DNA of 64,000 bases from Streptomyces leeuwenhoekii. GTDB taxonomy: Bacteria > Actinomycetota > Actinomycetes > Streptomycetales > Streptomycetaceae. Below are positions 10,024 to 19,450 of the stretch, in pieces. The stretch spans positions 434,001 through 498,000 of the forward strand of contig NZ_LN831790.1 in the NCBI RefSeq assembly GCF_001013905.1. Reading direction: 5' to 3'. The translations under genes and the position numbers were made by a program. Numbering within the stretch: the first letter of the stretch is position 1; each line of letters opens with the position of its first letter. The notes beneath the pieces were generated by a model, which did not search any database, had not been told where the DNA came from, and saw only the letters and a program-made list of their open reading frames with translations.

Positions 10024-11436
10024 TCAGTAGGCGCGCGCCACCACGGCGACGTTGCCCCGCTGGTCGTCCCGCTCGGGGACCGAGCCGTCCGCGGCGACCA
10101 GGCAGCGTACGGACACGCCCCGCTCGGCGAGCCGGGCCTCGCCCTCCGGGCCCAGCGCGGCCCAGGGGATGCGCGCCCAGCCGGTGCCGGCCGCCTCCGC
10201 CGCCTCCTCGACCGTGGTCACGTCGACGGTGCGGCTCTCGCGGAGCCGGCGGGACTGGGCCAGCAGCAGCCCGTGGTCGTCCTCCAGCGCCTCGGGCACG
10301 AGCGCGGCCAGCGCCTCGACCGCCACCGGTTCCCTGGTGCCCGCGATGCGGCGGACCAGTACGGCCGTGCCGCTGTCCAGGTCGCGCGGTCCGACGTCGA
10401 TCCGTACGGGCACGCCTTTGAGTTCCCAGTCGACCGCGCGGCGGCCGAACGGCACGTCGGTGCGGTCGTCGACGCGGAGGCGCACACCGGCCGTCCGCAG
10501 CCGGTCGCCGATCTCACGGGCCCGGGCCAGGACCGCCTCGTCGCCCGTGACGGCGACGACCACCGCCTGGACGGCGGCCAGGCGGGGCGGGACGCGCAGA
10601 CCGCGGTCGTCCCCGTGCATCATCACCAGGGCGCCGACCATCCGTGTGGTCGAGCCCCAGGAGGTCTGCCAGACGTGCTCCTGGCGCCCGTCCCGGGACA
10701 GGTACCGTGTGTCGAAGGCCCGGGCGAAATTCTGGCCGAGCTCGTGGCTGGTGCCGAGCTGGAGGGCCTTGCCGTCGCCCATCATCCCTTCCAGGGTGAG
10801 GGTGTTGACCGCCCCGGCGAACCGTTCCCTGGCCGTCTTGCGTCCCGGCACGACGTCCATGGCGAGGACGTGCTCCATGAAGTCGGCGTACACCTCCTGG
10901 TGGATGTACGCCGCGTAGTCCCGGGCCTCCTCGCGGGTGGCGTGGGCGGTGTGGCCCTCCTGCCACAGGAACTCGGTCGTCCGGAGGAACACGCGCGGGC
11001 GCAGCTCCCAGCGCACCACGTTCGCCCACTGGTTGATGAGAAGCGGCAGGTCGCGGTAGCTCTGCACCCACTTGGAGAAGTACTCGTTGACGATCGTCTC
11101 GGAAGTGGGGCGGACGACGACGGGCTCCTCCAGTTCCCTGCCCCCGCCGTGGGTGACGACCGCCAGCTCGGGAGCGAAGCCCTCGACGTGCTCGGCCTCC
11201 CGGGTGAGATACGACTGCGGGATGAACAGCGGGAAGTAGGCGTTGGAGGCGCCCGCCGCCTTGATCCGGGCGTCCATCTCCTGCTGCATCCGCTCCCACA
11301 GCCCGTACCCGTACGGCCGGATCACCATGGTGCCCCGCACCGGCCCGTTGTCGGCCAGCTCCGCCTTGGTGATCAGCTCCTGGTACCAGCGCGGGAAGTC
11401 GTCCGCCCGGGGCGTGAGAACGGGTGCCTTTGCCAT
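10024..11436 (-). CDS. proS: prolyl-tRNA synthetase, archaeal/eukaryotic type (ProRS type 3)
   Basis: The 470-residue class II synthetase starts at ATG 11436, the first residue of the conserved MAKAPVLTPRADDFPRWY opening. It joins proline to tRNA(Pro) in the cytoplasm. Visible blocks include VRPTSETIVNEYFSKWVQSY (motif 2 region), FLWQEGHTAHATREEA and QTSWGSTTRMVGALVMMHGD, all of the archaeal-like form. The large editing insertion of bacterial ProRS is absent, and the protein ends in the C-terminal Tyr usual for this type. It stands alone, divergent from the AraC gene. I cannot tell from the window whether the genome has a second, bacterial-type ProRS, which decides whether this is the main or an accessory enzyme. 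Confidence 0.9.
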   Translation of the reverse strand: MAKAPVLTPRADDFPRWYQELITKAELADNGPVRGTMVIRPYGYGLWERMQQEMDARIKAAGASNAYFPLFIPQSYLTREAEHVEGFAPELAVVTHGGGRELEEPVVVRPTSETIVNEYFSKWVQSYRDLPLLINQWANVVRWELRPRVFLRTTEFLWQEGHTAHATREEARDYAAYIHQEVYADFMEHVLAMDVVPGRKTARERFAGAVNTLTLEGMMGDGKALQLGTSHELGQNFARAFDTRYLSRDGRQEHVWQTSWGSTTRMVGALVMMHGDDRGLRVPPRLAAVQAVVVAVTGDEAVLARAREIGDRLRTAGVRLRVDDRTDVPFGRRAVDWELKGVPVRIDVGPRDLDSGTAVLVRRIAGTREPVAVEALAALVPEALEDDHGLLLAQSRRLRESRTVDVTTVEEAAEAAGTGWARIPWAALGPEGEARLAERGVSVRCLVAADGSVPERDDQRGNVAVVARAY

Positions 11437-11592
11437 GGCGCGCAGAGTAGGACGTGCGCCGGTGCCCACGCGAGCGGATTACCGCGCGGTGTCCGACGCC
11501 GGCCGACGCCGATCACCGACCGCCCGTCTCTCGTCCGCCCCCGCCCGGCCGCCGGCACGGCCGGATGGATCAGCCTGCGCACGCCATGATGG

Positions 11593-11621
11593 TTGACTGT
11601 TGAAGGACCCGAACCTACGTT
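11593..11621 (+). promoter_or_regulatory. candidate sigma-70-type promoter for the AraC gene
   Basis: TTGACT at 11593-11598 and TACGTT at 11616-11621 are separated by exactly 17 nt, a good match to the vegetative (HrdB-type) promoter of Streptomyces. It points toward the AraC gene, 85 nt downstream, in the 270-bp divergent region shared with proS. Confidence 0.5.
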
Positions 11622-11706
11622 GAGCGAACGGCGGGACGTTCATCGGGCGTCTCTCCGCGCCCTTCACCACCGACACCGCCGCTCACCACCGCAGGACCCG
11701 TACTCC

Positions 11707-12699
11707 ATGCTCCTGGACAACCCGGCCCTCTCCATGCGGGCACCTCAGCCGGTCACAGCGGCGCTGCACCCCGTGCGGGCCTTCTCGACGGCGCTTGTTC
11801 CACCGGAACAGCGGTTGCCGGCCTGGGAGAAGCACAACGCGGACGCCCTGATCGCGTTGAAGTGCCGGACACACGGGGACGGGGAGTTCCGGGCCCGCGA
11901 GGACAACCTCCAGCTCGGCCGCGTCCACCTCGCCCGGGTGCGGAGCACGGCCCACGCGGTCGAGCGCTCCCTCGATCTCATCGGGGAGCAGCCGACAGGC
12001 GCCCTGGCCCTCTTCGTCTCTCTCCGGGGCGAGGCGCTGTTCCAGCAAGCGGGGCGACGGCAGGTCCTGCGTCCCGGCGACCTTCTGGTCTGTGACGCGG
12101 ACGGTCCCTTCGTCCGTGGATTCGGCGACGGCCTGGACGAATTGGCACTCCGCGTGGACCGCCGTGTCCTGCCGGAGGAGATCCGCCCTCCCGCACCCGG
12201 TGAGCCACTCATCGTCCGCAGGAGTGAGGCCAATCCCTACGGTCGCGCGATCACCCGGCTCGTCGGGCGCGCCGTCGGCGGACAGGATCCGACGCCGCCC
12301 GACGAGCAGACGATCGTGGACCTGCTGTCCGCCCTGGTGGGCAAGGGCGCCGTCCGGCCTCACGTCATCCACCGGGCGCTCGCCTGTGCCTACGTCGAGG
12401 ACAGGCTCCGCGATCCCGGTCTGTCGGCCTCCGAGGTGGCCCGTGCGGTGGGCATCAGCGTCCGCCAACTCACCCGCGTCTTCGCCGGCACGGGAAGGAC
12501 GTTCCCCCGCCATGTGCTCGGACGGCGGCTCGACCTCGCGCACAGCCTGCTGGCCGGCCCGGACGCCGCCGCCTTGTCGACGGCGGTGGTGGCGGCCATG
12601 TGCGGATTCCGGTCCACCGCGCACTTCTCACAGACCTTCCAGGCCCGCTTCGGCATCACCGCCGGTGAGTTGCGCCGCGCAGCCGCACAACGCCGCTGA
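11707..12699 (+). CDS. AraC-family regulator of the hydroxyquinol operon
   Basis: I start this 330-residue regulator at ATG 11707, just before MLLDNPALSM, with AGGA at 11692; GTG/TTG starts farther upstream extend it without similarity. The N-terminal half (about 20-200) is an AraC-binding-like sensor (ALALFVSLRGEALFQQAGRRQVLRPGDLLVCDADGPF). The C-terminal 100 residues hold two helix-turn-helix units (LSASEVARAVGISVRQLTRVF and the AAMCGFRSTAHFSQTF segment). It is 112 nt upstream of, and co-directional with, the monooxygenase gene, so it is the likely activator of that pathway, sensing resorcinol, hydroxyquinol or a precursor. The effector is inferred from context. Confidence 0.85.
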   Translation: MLLDNPALSMRAPQPVTAALHPVRAFSTALVPPEQRLPAWEKHNADALIALKCRTHGDGEFRAREDNLQLGRVHLARVRSTAHAVERSLDLIGEQPTGALALFVSLRGEALFQQAGRRQVLRPGDLLVCDADGPFVRGFGDGLDELALRVDRRVLPEEIRPPAPGEPLIVRRSEANPYGRAITRLVGRAVGGQDPTPPDEQTIVDLLSALVGKGAVRPHVIHRALACAYVEDRLRDPGLSASEVARAVGISVRQLTRVFAGTGRTFPRHVLGRRLDLAHSLLAGPDAAALSTAVVAAMCGFRSTAHFSQTFQARFGITAGELRRAAAQRR

Positions 12700-12811
12700 A
12701 CGCACTGCTCCGTTCTGATTTCGGCCCTCCTTCCAGTGATCCGGCCGGGCGGGGCGGCGCCGGTGGCACGCTGCTCGGTGAACACCGTGAGCAGAAGGTG
12801 AGGCATCCGAC

Positions 12812-14602
12812 GTGCCCCAGTTCAACGACGGTCCGGGTGTGACCGCGCTTCCGACGTCCTCGCAGGTGGAGACCGATGTCCTGATCGTCGGCTCCGGCCC
12901 GGCCGGCGCCTCGGCGGCGCTGGCCCTGTCCACCTTGGGGATCGACAACATCATGATCACCAAGTACCGCTGGACCGCGAACACGCCCCGCGCGCACATC
13001 ACCAACCAGCGGGCCATGGAGATCTTCCGCGACCTGGGGATCGAGGACCAGGTGCTGGCCGACGCCACTCCTCACCACCTCGTCGGCGACACCGTCTTCT
13101 GCACCTCCATCGCGGGCGAGGAGATCGGCCGCATCCACACCTGGGGCACCCGGCCCGACCGGGAGGCGGACTACCGACTGGCCTCACCCTGCCTCACGGT
13201 CGACATCCCCCAGACCTACCTCGAACCGATCCTCGTCAAGAACGCCACCGTGCGCGGGACCCTGACCCGCTTCTCCACCGAGTACCTGTCGCACACGCAG
13301 GACGACACGGGCGTCACGGTCCGGGTGCGCGACCGGCTCACCGGCCAGGAGTACGACATCCGGGCCAAGTACCTCATCGGTGCCGACGGCGCCCGGTCGA
13401 AGGTCGCCGCGGACATCGGCCTGCCCTACGAGGGCGCGATGGACATCGCCGGCTCGATGAACATCACGTTCAAGGCCGACGTCGAGCCCTACGTCGGACA
13501 CCGGCCGTCCGTCCTGTACTGGGTGATCCAGCCGGGTGCCAACGTGGGCGGCATCGGCGCCGGTCTGGTCCGGATGGTCCGGCCCTGGAACGAGTGGCTG
13601 ATCGTGTGGGGTTACGACATCAACGGCGAGCCGCCGGTGGTCGACGAGGCCGAGGCCGTCCGCATCGTGCGGCAGTTGCTGGGGATGCCTGATCTCGAGG
13701 TGGAGATCACCGGCACCAGCCTCTGGGGCAACAACGAGATGTACGCGACCCACCTGCAGAACGGCCGCGTCTTCTGCGCCGGTGACGCCATCCACCGCCA
13801 CCCGCCGAGCAACGGCCTCGGCTCGAACACCAGCGTCCAGGACTCCTACAACCTCGCCTGGAAGCTCGCCGCCGTGCTGCGCGGGCAGGCCGGCCCGTCG
13901 CTGCTGGAGACGTACTCGGCGGAGCGCGCGCCCGTCGCCGAGCGGATCGTCACGCGGGCCAACCGCTCCAGCCGCGAGTTCGCCGACATCTTCGCGGCCC
14001 TCGGCGTCCTCGACGCCGAGGACGAGGCGGAGATGCAGGCCCGCATCGAGGAGCGGAAGGCCAACACGCCCGAGGGCGCGGCCAAGCGCGCCGCGCTCGT
14101 GAAGGCGATGGAGACCAAGAACTACGAGTTCAACGCTCACGGCGTGGAACTGGGGCAGTTCTACGAGTCCGGTGCCATCGTCTCCGACGGCACGCGGCCC
14201 CCGGCCGGCGAGGACGAGGACCTCTACTACGTCATGTCGACGTCACCGGGGGCCCACCTCCCGCACGCCTGGGTCGGTGACAGCGTCACCAAGCTCGCCC
14301 TGATGGACCTGGCGCCGTACACCCGCTGGACACTGATCACCGGCATCGCGGGCGAGGAGTGGGCCCCAGCGGCCGAGAAGGTCGCGCAGGAGCTCGGCAT
14401 CCCGCTCGAGACGGTGGTGATCGGGCCGGGCCGCGACGTCACCGACCTCTACTACGACTGGGCCAAGCTCCGTGAGGTCGAGGAGTCGGGCGCGATCCTG
14501 GTCCGTCCGGACAAGCACATCGCGTGGCGTTCGATGCGTCTCGCCGAGGACCCCGTGGGGGCGCTCCGGGGCGCCCTCACCACGATCCTCGGGAGGGACT
14601 GA
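12812..14602 (+). CDS. FAD-dependent phenol/resorcinol-type monooxygenase (TfdB-like)
   Basis: The 596-residue group A flavoprotein starts at GTG 12812 after AGAAGGTGAGG. It has the FAD motifs VLIVGSGPAGASAAL (about 25-40), YLIGADGARSKVAADIGL and RVFCAGDAIHRHPPSNGLG, and a C-terminal thioredoxin-like region. Length and pattern fit the TfdB (chlorophenol hydroxylase)/phenol 2-monooxygenase branch. As first gene of an operon with maleylacetate reductase and hydroxyquinol 1,2-dioxygenase, it most likely hydroxylates resorcinol or a related diphenol to hydroxyquinol with NAD(P)H and O2. The exact substrate cannot be read from the sequence. There is no separate small flavin reductase, consistent with a single-component enzyme. 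Confidence 0.85.
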   Translation: MPQFNDGPGVTALPTSSQVETDVLIVGSGPAGASAALALSTLGIDNIMITKYRWTANTPRAHITNQRAMEIFRDLGIEDQVLADATPHHLVGDTVFCTSIAGEEIGRIHTWGTRPDREADYRLASPCLTVDIPQTYLEPILVKNATVRGTLTRFSTEYLSHTQDDTGVTVRVRDRLTGQEYDIRAKYLIGADGARSKVAADIGLPYEGAMDIAGSMNITFKADVEPYVGHRPSVLYWVIQPGANVGGIGAGLVRMVRPWNEWLIVWGYDINGEPPVVDEAEAVRIVRQLLGMPDLEVEITGTSLWGNNEMYATHLQNGRVFCAGDAIHRHPPSNGLGSNTSVQDSYNLAWKLAAVLRGQAGPSLLETYSAERAPVAERIVTRANRSSREFADIFAALGVLDAEDEAEMQARIEERKANTPEGAAKRAALVKAMETKNYEFNAHGVELGQFYESGAIVSDGTRPPAGEDEDLYYVMSTSPGAHLPHAWVGDSVTKLALMDLAPYTRWTLITGIAGEEWAPAAEKVAQELGIPLETVVIGPGRDVTDLYYDWAKLREVEESGAILVRPDKHIAWRSMRLAEDPVGALRGALTTILGRD

Positions 14603-14605
14603 GCC

Positions 14606-15661
14606 GTGCGGTTCACCCATGAGACGCTGGGACAGCGCGTCGTCTTCGCCTCCGGTGAGGCGCCCGCCGCGGTGGCGGCCGAGGTGGCCGCACTGGGCGC
14701 ACGGCGCGTCATGCTCATCGCCGCGCCGGCGCGGGCCGCCCTCGCCGATCGCGTCGGTGCGGACCTGCCGGTGGCGGTGCGCCACGACGAGGTCGTCATG
14801 CACGTCCCGGTGGAGGTGGCCGAGCGTGCCCGGCAGGCCGCGGCGGCGGGCTCGGTGGACGCGCTCGTGTGTGTCGGCGGCGGCTCGACGACCGGCCTGG
14901 CCAAGGCGGTGGCGCTGACGACCGGTCTGCCGATCGTGGCGGTCCCCACCACCTACGCCGGTTCGGAGGCGACGAACATCTGGGGCCTCACCGCGGGCGA
15001 GGTGAAGACCACCGGTGTCGACGCCCGGGTCCTGCCGCGCTCGATCGTGTACGACGCCTCGCTGATGCTGAGCCTGCCGGTGGAGACGTCCGTGGCCAGC
15101 GGCCTCAACGCGCTGGCGCACTGCGTCGACTCCCTGTGGGGGCCGCGGGTCGACCCGATCGACCAGGCCCTGGCCGGTGAGGGCATCCGCGCGCTGGCCC
15201 TCGGACTGCCTGCCGTGGCCGCCGATCCGACCGGCCCGGAGGGACGCGAGCAGACGCTGTACGGCGCCTATCTGGCCGCCGTCGCCTTCGCGTCGGCCGG
15301 CTCGGGGATGCACCACAAGATCTGTCATGTGCTCGGCGGGATGTTCGACCTCCCGCACGCCCAGACCCACGCGGTGGTGCTGCCGCACGTACTGGCCTTC
15401 AACGCCCCCTCCGCGCCCGACGCCGAACGGCGCATCGCCCAGGCCCTCGGGAGCCCGACCGCGGGCGCGGGCCTCGCCGCGCTGCGCAAGGTGCTCCGCG
15501 CGCCGCGCGCGCTGCGCGACCACGGCATGCCCGAGGACGGCATCGCCCGCGCGGTGGCGCCCGTCCTCGCCGCCGTCCCCGGCGACAACCCCACTCCAGT
15601 GACCGAGGAGAACATCACCGCGCTGCTGCGCGCAGCCTGGGAAGGAAGTGAACCGGCGTGA
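14606..15661 (+). CDS. maleylacetate reductase
   Basis: The 351-residue protein belongs to the iron-containing alcohol dehydrogenase fold and starts at GTG 14606, 3 nt after the preceding stop. It reduces maleylacetate to 3-oxoadipate with NAD(P)H, the step after ring cleavage of hydroxyquinol. The nucleotide-binding block reads [24 protein letters not shown], followed by [15 protein letters not shown]; conserved histidines occur in [11 protein letters not shown] and [11 protein letters not shown]. Its stop overlaps the dioxygenase start. 3-Oxoadipate would enter the beta-ketoadipate route encoded elsewhere. Confidence 0.88.
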   Translation: MRFTHETLGQRVVFASGEAPAAVAAEVAALGARRVMLIAAPARAALADRVGADLPVAVRHDEVVMHVPVEVAERARQAAAAGSVDALVCVGGGSTTGLAKAVALTTGLPIVAVPTTYAGSEATNIWGLTAGEVKTTGVDARVLPRSIVYDASLMLSLPVETSVASGLNALAHCVDSLWGPRVDPIDQALAGEGIRALALGLPAVAADPTGPEGREQTLYGAYLAAVAFASAGSGMHHKICHVLGGMFDLPHAQTHAVVLPHVLAFNAPSAPDAERRIAQALGSPTAGAGLAALRKVLRAPRALRDHGMPEDGIARAVAPVLAAVPGDNPTPVTEENITALLRAAWEGSEPA

Positions 15662-16563
15662 CCCGCACGCCCACCCGCGCCATCCCGCCGGAGCAGAGCG
15701 CCCGCGAGGAAGAGCTGACCGCACGCGTTCAGGCATCGTTCGACTCCTGCGGGGACCCCCGCCTGAAGGAGCTGATGCAGGCGCTCGTCAAGCACCTCCA
15801 CGCCTTCCTGCGCGAGGTCCGCCTCACCGAGGAGGAGTGGAACAAGGCCATCGAGTTCCTCACCGCCGTCGGGCACACCACGGACGACGAGCGCCAGGAG
15901 TTCATCCTGCTCTCGGACACCCTCGGGGCGTCGATGCAGACCATCGCGATCAACAACGAGGTCCGCGGCGACGCCACCGAGGCCACGGTCTTCGGTCCCT
16001 TCTTCGTCGAGGGATCTCCCCGGATCGAGCCGGGCGGGGACATGTCCTTCGGTGCCCCCGGCGAGCCGTGCTGGGTCGAGGGGACCGTTTCCGACCTCGA
16101 CGGCAACCCGGTTCCCGGGGCGAGGATCGAGGTCTGGGAAGCGGACGAGGCCGGCTTCTACGACGTGCAGTACGGCGACGGCCGGGTCGCGGCCCGGGCG
16201 CACCTGTTCAGCGAGGCCGACGGCGGCTATCGCTTCTGGGGCGTCACACCGACGCCGTACCCCATCCCGTACGACGGGCCCGTGGGGAAGATGCTGGAGG
16301 CGACCGGCCGCTCGCCGATGCGGGCCTCGCACCTCCACTTCATGGTCGAGGCACCGGGGTGCAGGACCCTCGTGACCCACATCTTCGTCCGGGGCGACGA
16401 GCTGCTCGACTCGGACACCGTCTTCGGCGTCAAGGAGTCACTGATCAAGGACTTCGAGCGCCGGCCGCCCGGCACGCCGACGCCCGACGGACGCGTCGTC
16501 GACGGTACCTGGACGAAAGTCCGCTTCGACATCGTGCTCGCACCGGCCGACGCGCGGGGGTAG
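15658..16563 (+). CDS. hydroxyquinol 1,2-dioxygenase (intradiol)
   Basis: The 301-residue intradiol dioxygenase starts at GTG 15658, overlapping the reductase stop by four bases (GTGA). It opens hydroxyquinol (1,2,4-trihydroxybenzene) to maleylacetate using Fe(III) and O2. An N-terminal dimerisation helix region (about 20-110) precedes the catalytic domain. Candidate iron ligands are Tyr168 (GFYDVQY), Tyr201 ([10 protein letters not shown]), His225 and His227 (RASHLHF); their spacing of 33, 24 and 2 residues fits hydroxyquinol dioxygenases. With the two genes before it, it completes conversion of a diphenol to 3-oxoadipate. Confidence 0.9.
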   Translation: MTRTPTRAIPPEQSAREEELTARVQASFDSCGDPRLKELMQALVKHLHAFLREVRLTEEEWNKAIEFLTAVGHTTDDERQEFILLSDTLGASMQTIAINNEVRGDATEATVFGPFFVEGSPRIEPGGDMSFGAPGEPCWVEGTVSDLDGNPVPGARIEVWEADEAGFYDVQYGDGRVAARAHLFSEADGGYRFWGVTPTPYPIPYDGPVGKMLEATGRSPMRASHLHFMVEAPGCRTLVTHIFVRGDELLDSDTVFGVKESLIKDFERRPPGTPTPDGRVVDGTWTKVRFDIVLAPADARG

Positions 16564-16607
16564 CCCCGCCTCCCTGGGACGACCTCGCGGGTCCGGGCGG
16601 CCATGTG

Positions 16608-16628
16608 GGCCGGTCACACCGACCGGCC
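16608..16628 (+). terminator. hairpin after the hydroxyquinol operon
   Basis: Perfect 8-bp arms GGCCGGTC (16608-16615) and GACCGGCC (16621-16628) with a 5-nt loop lie 45 nt past the dioxygenase stop. There is no T-run, as is usual in this GC range. Confidence 0.5.
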
Positions 16629-17108
16629 GACGGCCGGCCGGACCCGCCTGTGCCCGCTCCGCCACACGCTCCCTAGACGGAGCAGCGACCCGCCGCACTG
16701 AGGACGCTTCAGGCGTCACGGCGGAGCCCCCACCCCCCATTTCCCGCCGCCCGCACCCTTTCCCCGGGCGTCCACGGTCACCTCCTGAGAACCCGCTCGG
16801 ACCGGCGGCGCCGTCACGCCGCACGAGGTGGGCCGACCGCACCCGCGGGCGGCTGAACGGCCCGTCGCAACGAAACCGTTGCACAAGGGCGGTACGGCAC
16901 TCTCGTCGCAGGTCACGCGCCCCGCAGCCGCCCGCCCGGGGGCCCCGCAGCCGCACTCCCGCGCCGCCGAGCACGACGTACCTGGATCAAGGGTCTTGAC
17001 GCGTCCTTCGCGCGACTATTAACTCACGCCATAAATTAAGTCGGTACGGCTGGCAGGGGCGTGCGCCGTGCCGGTTTCCCTCGCGTCCCCCGGAAGGGTC
17101 CCAGGAGC
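16629..17108 (+). promoter_or_regulatory. regulatory region of the first sugar ABC operon
   Basis: No gene is seen in this stretch. Near the operon it becomes unusually AT-rich. TTGACG (16996-17001) and TATTAA (17017-17022), 15 nt apart, could be a weak promoter. Overlapping the -10 is an imperfect dyad with half-sites TTAACT (17019-17024) and AATTAA (17034-17039), a plausible repressor site. Farther up, a perfect inverted repeat GCAACG-AAAC-CGTTGC (16867-16882) resembles LacI-type operators. Which regulator uses which site is not known. Confidence 0.45.
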
Positions 17109-18425
17109 ATGCGCAGATTCAGAGCCGCAGTCACCGGTGCCATCACCTTGTCCCTCGCGCTCGCTGTCTCGGCCTGCGGGGGCGGCTCCGCGACCGGCGG
17201 AGGCGGTGACGGCTCGCCGAAGACCCTGACGTACTGGGCCTCCAACCAGGGCGCGAACATCGAGGTCGACAAGAAGGTGCTCCAGCCGGAGCTCGACAAG
17301 TTCGAGAAGCAGACCGGCATCAAGGTGAAACTGGAGGTCGTGCCCTGGTCGGACCTGCTGAACCGGATCCTCACCGCCACCTCCTCCGGCCAGGGCCCCG
17401 ACGTCCTGAACATCGGCAACACATGGTCGGCCTCGCTCCAGGCGAGCGGTGCCCTGCTGCCCTGGGACGAGAAGAACTTCGACAAGATCGGCGGCAAGGA
17501 CCGCTTCGTGGAGTCCGCGCTCGGCTCCACCGGAGTCCAGGGGCAGGACCCGGCCGCCGTGCCGCTGTACTCGATGGCGTACGCCCTCTACTACAACAAG
17601 AAGCTGTTCGCCGAGGCGGGGATAGCGAAGCCGCCGGCCACCTGGGACGAACTGGTCGCCGCGGGCAAGAAGCTCACCGCGAAGGGCAAGAACGGCATCG
17701 GCGTCGAGGGCTCCAACCTCTCCAACAACATCCACCAGGTGTTCGTCCTCGGCAAGCAGCACGGCGCCGACTTCTTCACCCCCGAGGGCAAGCCGGACTT
17801 CACCTCCGACGGCGCGGTCGCCGCGGTCAAGCAGTACGTCGACCTGATGGCACAGCACAAGATCGTCGCTCCGGGCAACGCCGAGTACGCCCAGAACCAG
17901 TCGCTGAGCGACTTCTCCAAGGGCAAGACCGGCATGGTGCTGTGGCAGACCGCCTCCGCCACCTTCAAGGCCCAGGGCATGAAGGACGAGGACTGGGGCG
18001 TCGCCCCCGCCCCCGTCCGGTCCGGGAAGCCGGGCCCGGGCAAGGCCACCAACTCGATGGTCGCCGGCATCAACATGGGCGTGTTCAAGAACACCGACAA
18101 CCGCGACGGCGCGCTGAAGTTCGTGAAGTTCATGACCAGCGACGCGGAGCAGAAGATCCTCAACAAGGCGTACGGCTCCATCCCGCCGGTCAAGAGCGCC
18201 CAGTCCGACCCGGCTTTCAGCGCCCCGGCCGTCGCCGTGCTGCGCGACACCCTCGCCACCAGCGCCGCCGCCCTGCCACAGGTCCCCGAGGAGTCCCAGT
18301 TCGAGACCGTCGTCGGCACCGCCGTCAAGGAACTGTTCGCCGACGCCGCCGCCGGACGGGCCGTGACCGAGCAGTCGGTGCGCGAGAAGCTCGAGAAGGC
18401 CCAGCAGCAGATGCCGAAGAAGTAG
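17109..18425 (+). CDS. sugar ABC transporter substrate-binding lipoprotein
   Basis: The 438-residue protein starts at ATG 17109 behind CAGGAGC. It has a signal peptide with lipobox VSAC ahead of a Gly-rich linker, so it is anchored to the outer face of the membrane. The mature part is an extracellular solute-binding protein family 1 fold (LTYWASNQGANIEVDKK, GQGPDVLNIGNTWSASL). Two permease genes and a GH1 follow, in the arrangement of cebEFG-bglC and bxlEFG. The ligand is therefore probably a short beta-glucoside oligomer; given the GH55-like gene nearby I favour laminari-oligosaccharides, but cellobiose or xylobiose are possible. Confidence 0.88.
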   Translation: MRRFRAAVTGAITLSLALAVSACGGGSATGGGGDGSPKTLTYWASNQGANIEVDKKVLQPELDKFEKQTGIKVKLEVVPWSDLLNRILTATSSGQGPDVLNIGNTWSASLQASGALLPWDEKNFDKIGGKDRFVESALGSTGVQGQDPAAVPLYSMAYALYYNKKLFAEAGIAKPPATWDELVAAGKKLTAKGKNGIGVEGSNLSNNIHQVFVLGKQHGADFFTPEGKPDFTSDGAVAAVKQYVDLMAQHKIVAPGNAEYAQNQSLSDFSKGKTGMVLWQTASATFKAQGMKDEDWGVAPAPVRSGKPGPGKATNSMVAGINMGVFKNTDNRDGALKFVKFMTSDAEQKILNKAYGSIPPVKSAQSDPAFSAPAVAVLRDTLATSAAALPQVPEESQFETVVGTAVKELFADAAAGRAVTEQSVREKLEKAQQQMPKK

Positions 18426-18439
18426 GCGCGAAACCCGCC

Positions 18440-19450
18440 ATGACCATCACCGTCGCATCCCGCCACGACAAGTCCGGGCCGGGGACGAAGCGGCGGCAGG
18501 ACCGCCCCGGAGCCAAGCGGACCACGCGCCGCTCCGGGCGGCTGCGCCACATCTCCCTGCCCTACCTGCTCCTCCTGCCCGCCCTCCTCCTCGAACTCCT
18601 CGTCCATCTCGTGCCGATGCTCATGGGCATCGTCATGAGCTTCAAGGAGCTGACCCAGTTCTACATCTCCAACTGGTCCGAGGCGCCCTGGGCCGGTCTC
18701 GACAACTTCCGGATGGCCGTCGACTTCAATGCCCCCGTCGGCGAGTCGCTGCTGAAGTCGTTCCTGACCACCTGCCTGTTCACCGTCTGCTCGGTGGGCC
18801 TGTGCTGGCTGATCGGGACCGCCGCCGCCATCTTCCTCCAGGAGAGGTTCCGCGGCCGCGGCCTGCTGCGCACCCTCTTCCTCGTCCCGTACGCGCTGCC
18901 CGTCTACGCCGCCGTCATCACCTGGGTGTTCATGTTCCAGCGCGACAACGGCCTGGTGAACCACGTCCTCCACGACCAGCTCGGCATCGGTGACAATCCC
19001 GCCTTCTGGCTCGTCGGCGACAACGCGTTCTGGGCGCTGCTGACCGTCTCGGTGTGGAAGGGCTGGCCGTTCGCCTTCCTCACCCTGATGGCCGGGCTGC
19101 AGAACATCCCCCGGGACATGTACGAGGCCGCGGCCCTCGACGGGGCGGGCGTCTGGAAGCAGCTCCGGCACATCACCCTGCCCTCGCTGCGGCCCGTCAA
19201 CCAGGTGCTCGTGCTGGTGCTGTTCCTGTGGACGTTCAACGACTTCAACACGCCGTTCGTGCTGTTCGGCAAGGCGGCCCCCGAATCCGCCGACCTGATC
19301 TCCCTGCACATCTACCAGTCCTCGTTCCAGACCTGGAACTTCGGCACCGGCTCGGCCATGTCCGTCCTGCTGCTGCTGTTCCTGCTCGTCGTGACCGGCG
19401 TCTACCTGCTGGTCACCAGCCGGGGAAAGAAGGTGAAGGCCCGTGCCTGA
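18440..19450 (+). CDS. sugar ABC transporter permease (MalF type)
   Basis: The 336-residue permease starts at ATG 18440, 14 nt after the lipoprotein stop. A basic 35-residue cytoplasmic head precedes six or so membrane helices beginning at LPYLLLLPALLLELLVHLVP. The EAA loop that contacts the ATPase reads YEAAALDGAGVWKQLRHITLP. Its last 8 bases overlap the next permease. No ATPase gene is in the operon, so it likely shares the MsiK-type ATPase encoded elsewhere. Confidence 0.88.
   Translation: MTITVASRHDKSGPGTKRRQDRPGAKRTTRRSGRLRHISLPYLLLLPALLLELLVHLVPMLMGIVMSFKELTQFYISNWSEAPWAGLDNFRMAVDFNAPVGESLLKSFLTTCLFTVCSVGLCWLIGTAAAIFLQERFRGRGLLRTLFLVPYALPVYAAVITWVFMFQRDNGLVNHVLHDQLGIGDNPAFWLVGDNAFWALLTVSVWKGWPFAFLTLMAGLQNIPRDMYEAAALDGAGVWKQLRHITLPSLRPVNQVLVLVLFLWTFNDFNTPFVLFGKAAPESADLISLHIYQSSFQTWNFGTGSAMSVLLLLFLLVVTGVYLLVTSRGKKVKARA

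Noticed and set aside
16438..16974. A minus-strand gene downstream of the hydroxyquinol operon
   Set aside because: Partly antisense to the dioxygenase, Arg/Gly-rich, without motif or ribosome-binding site.
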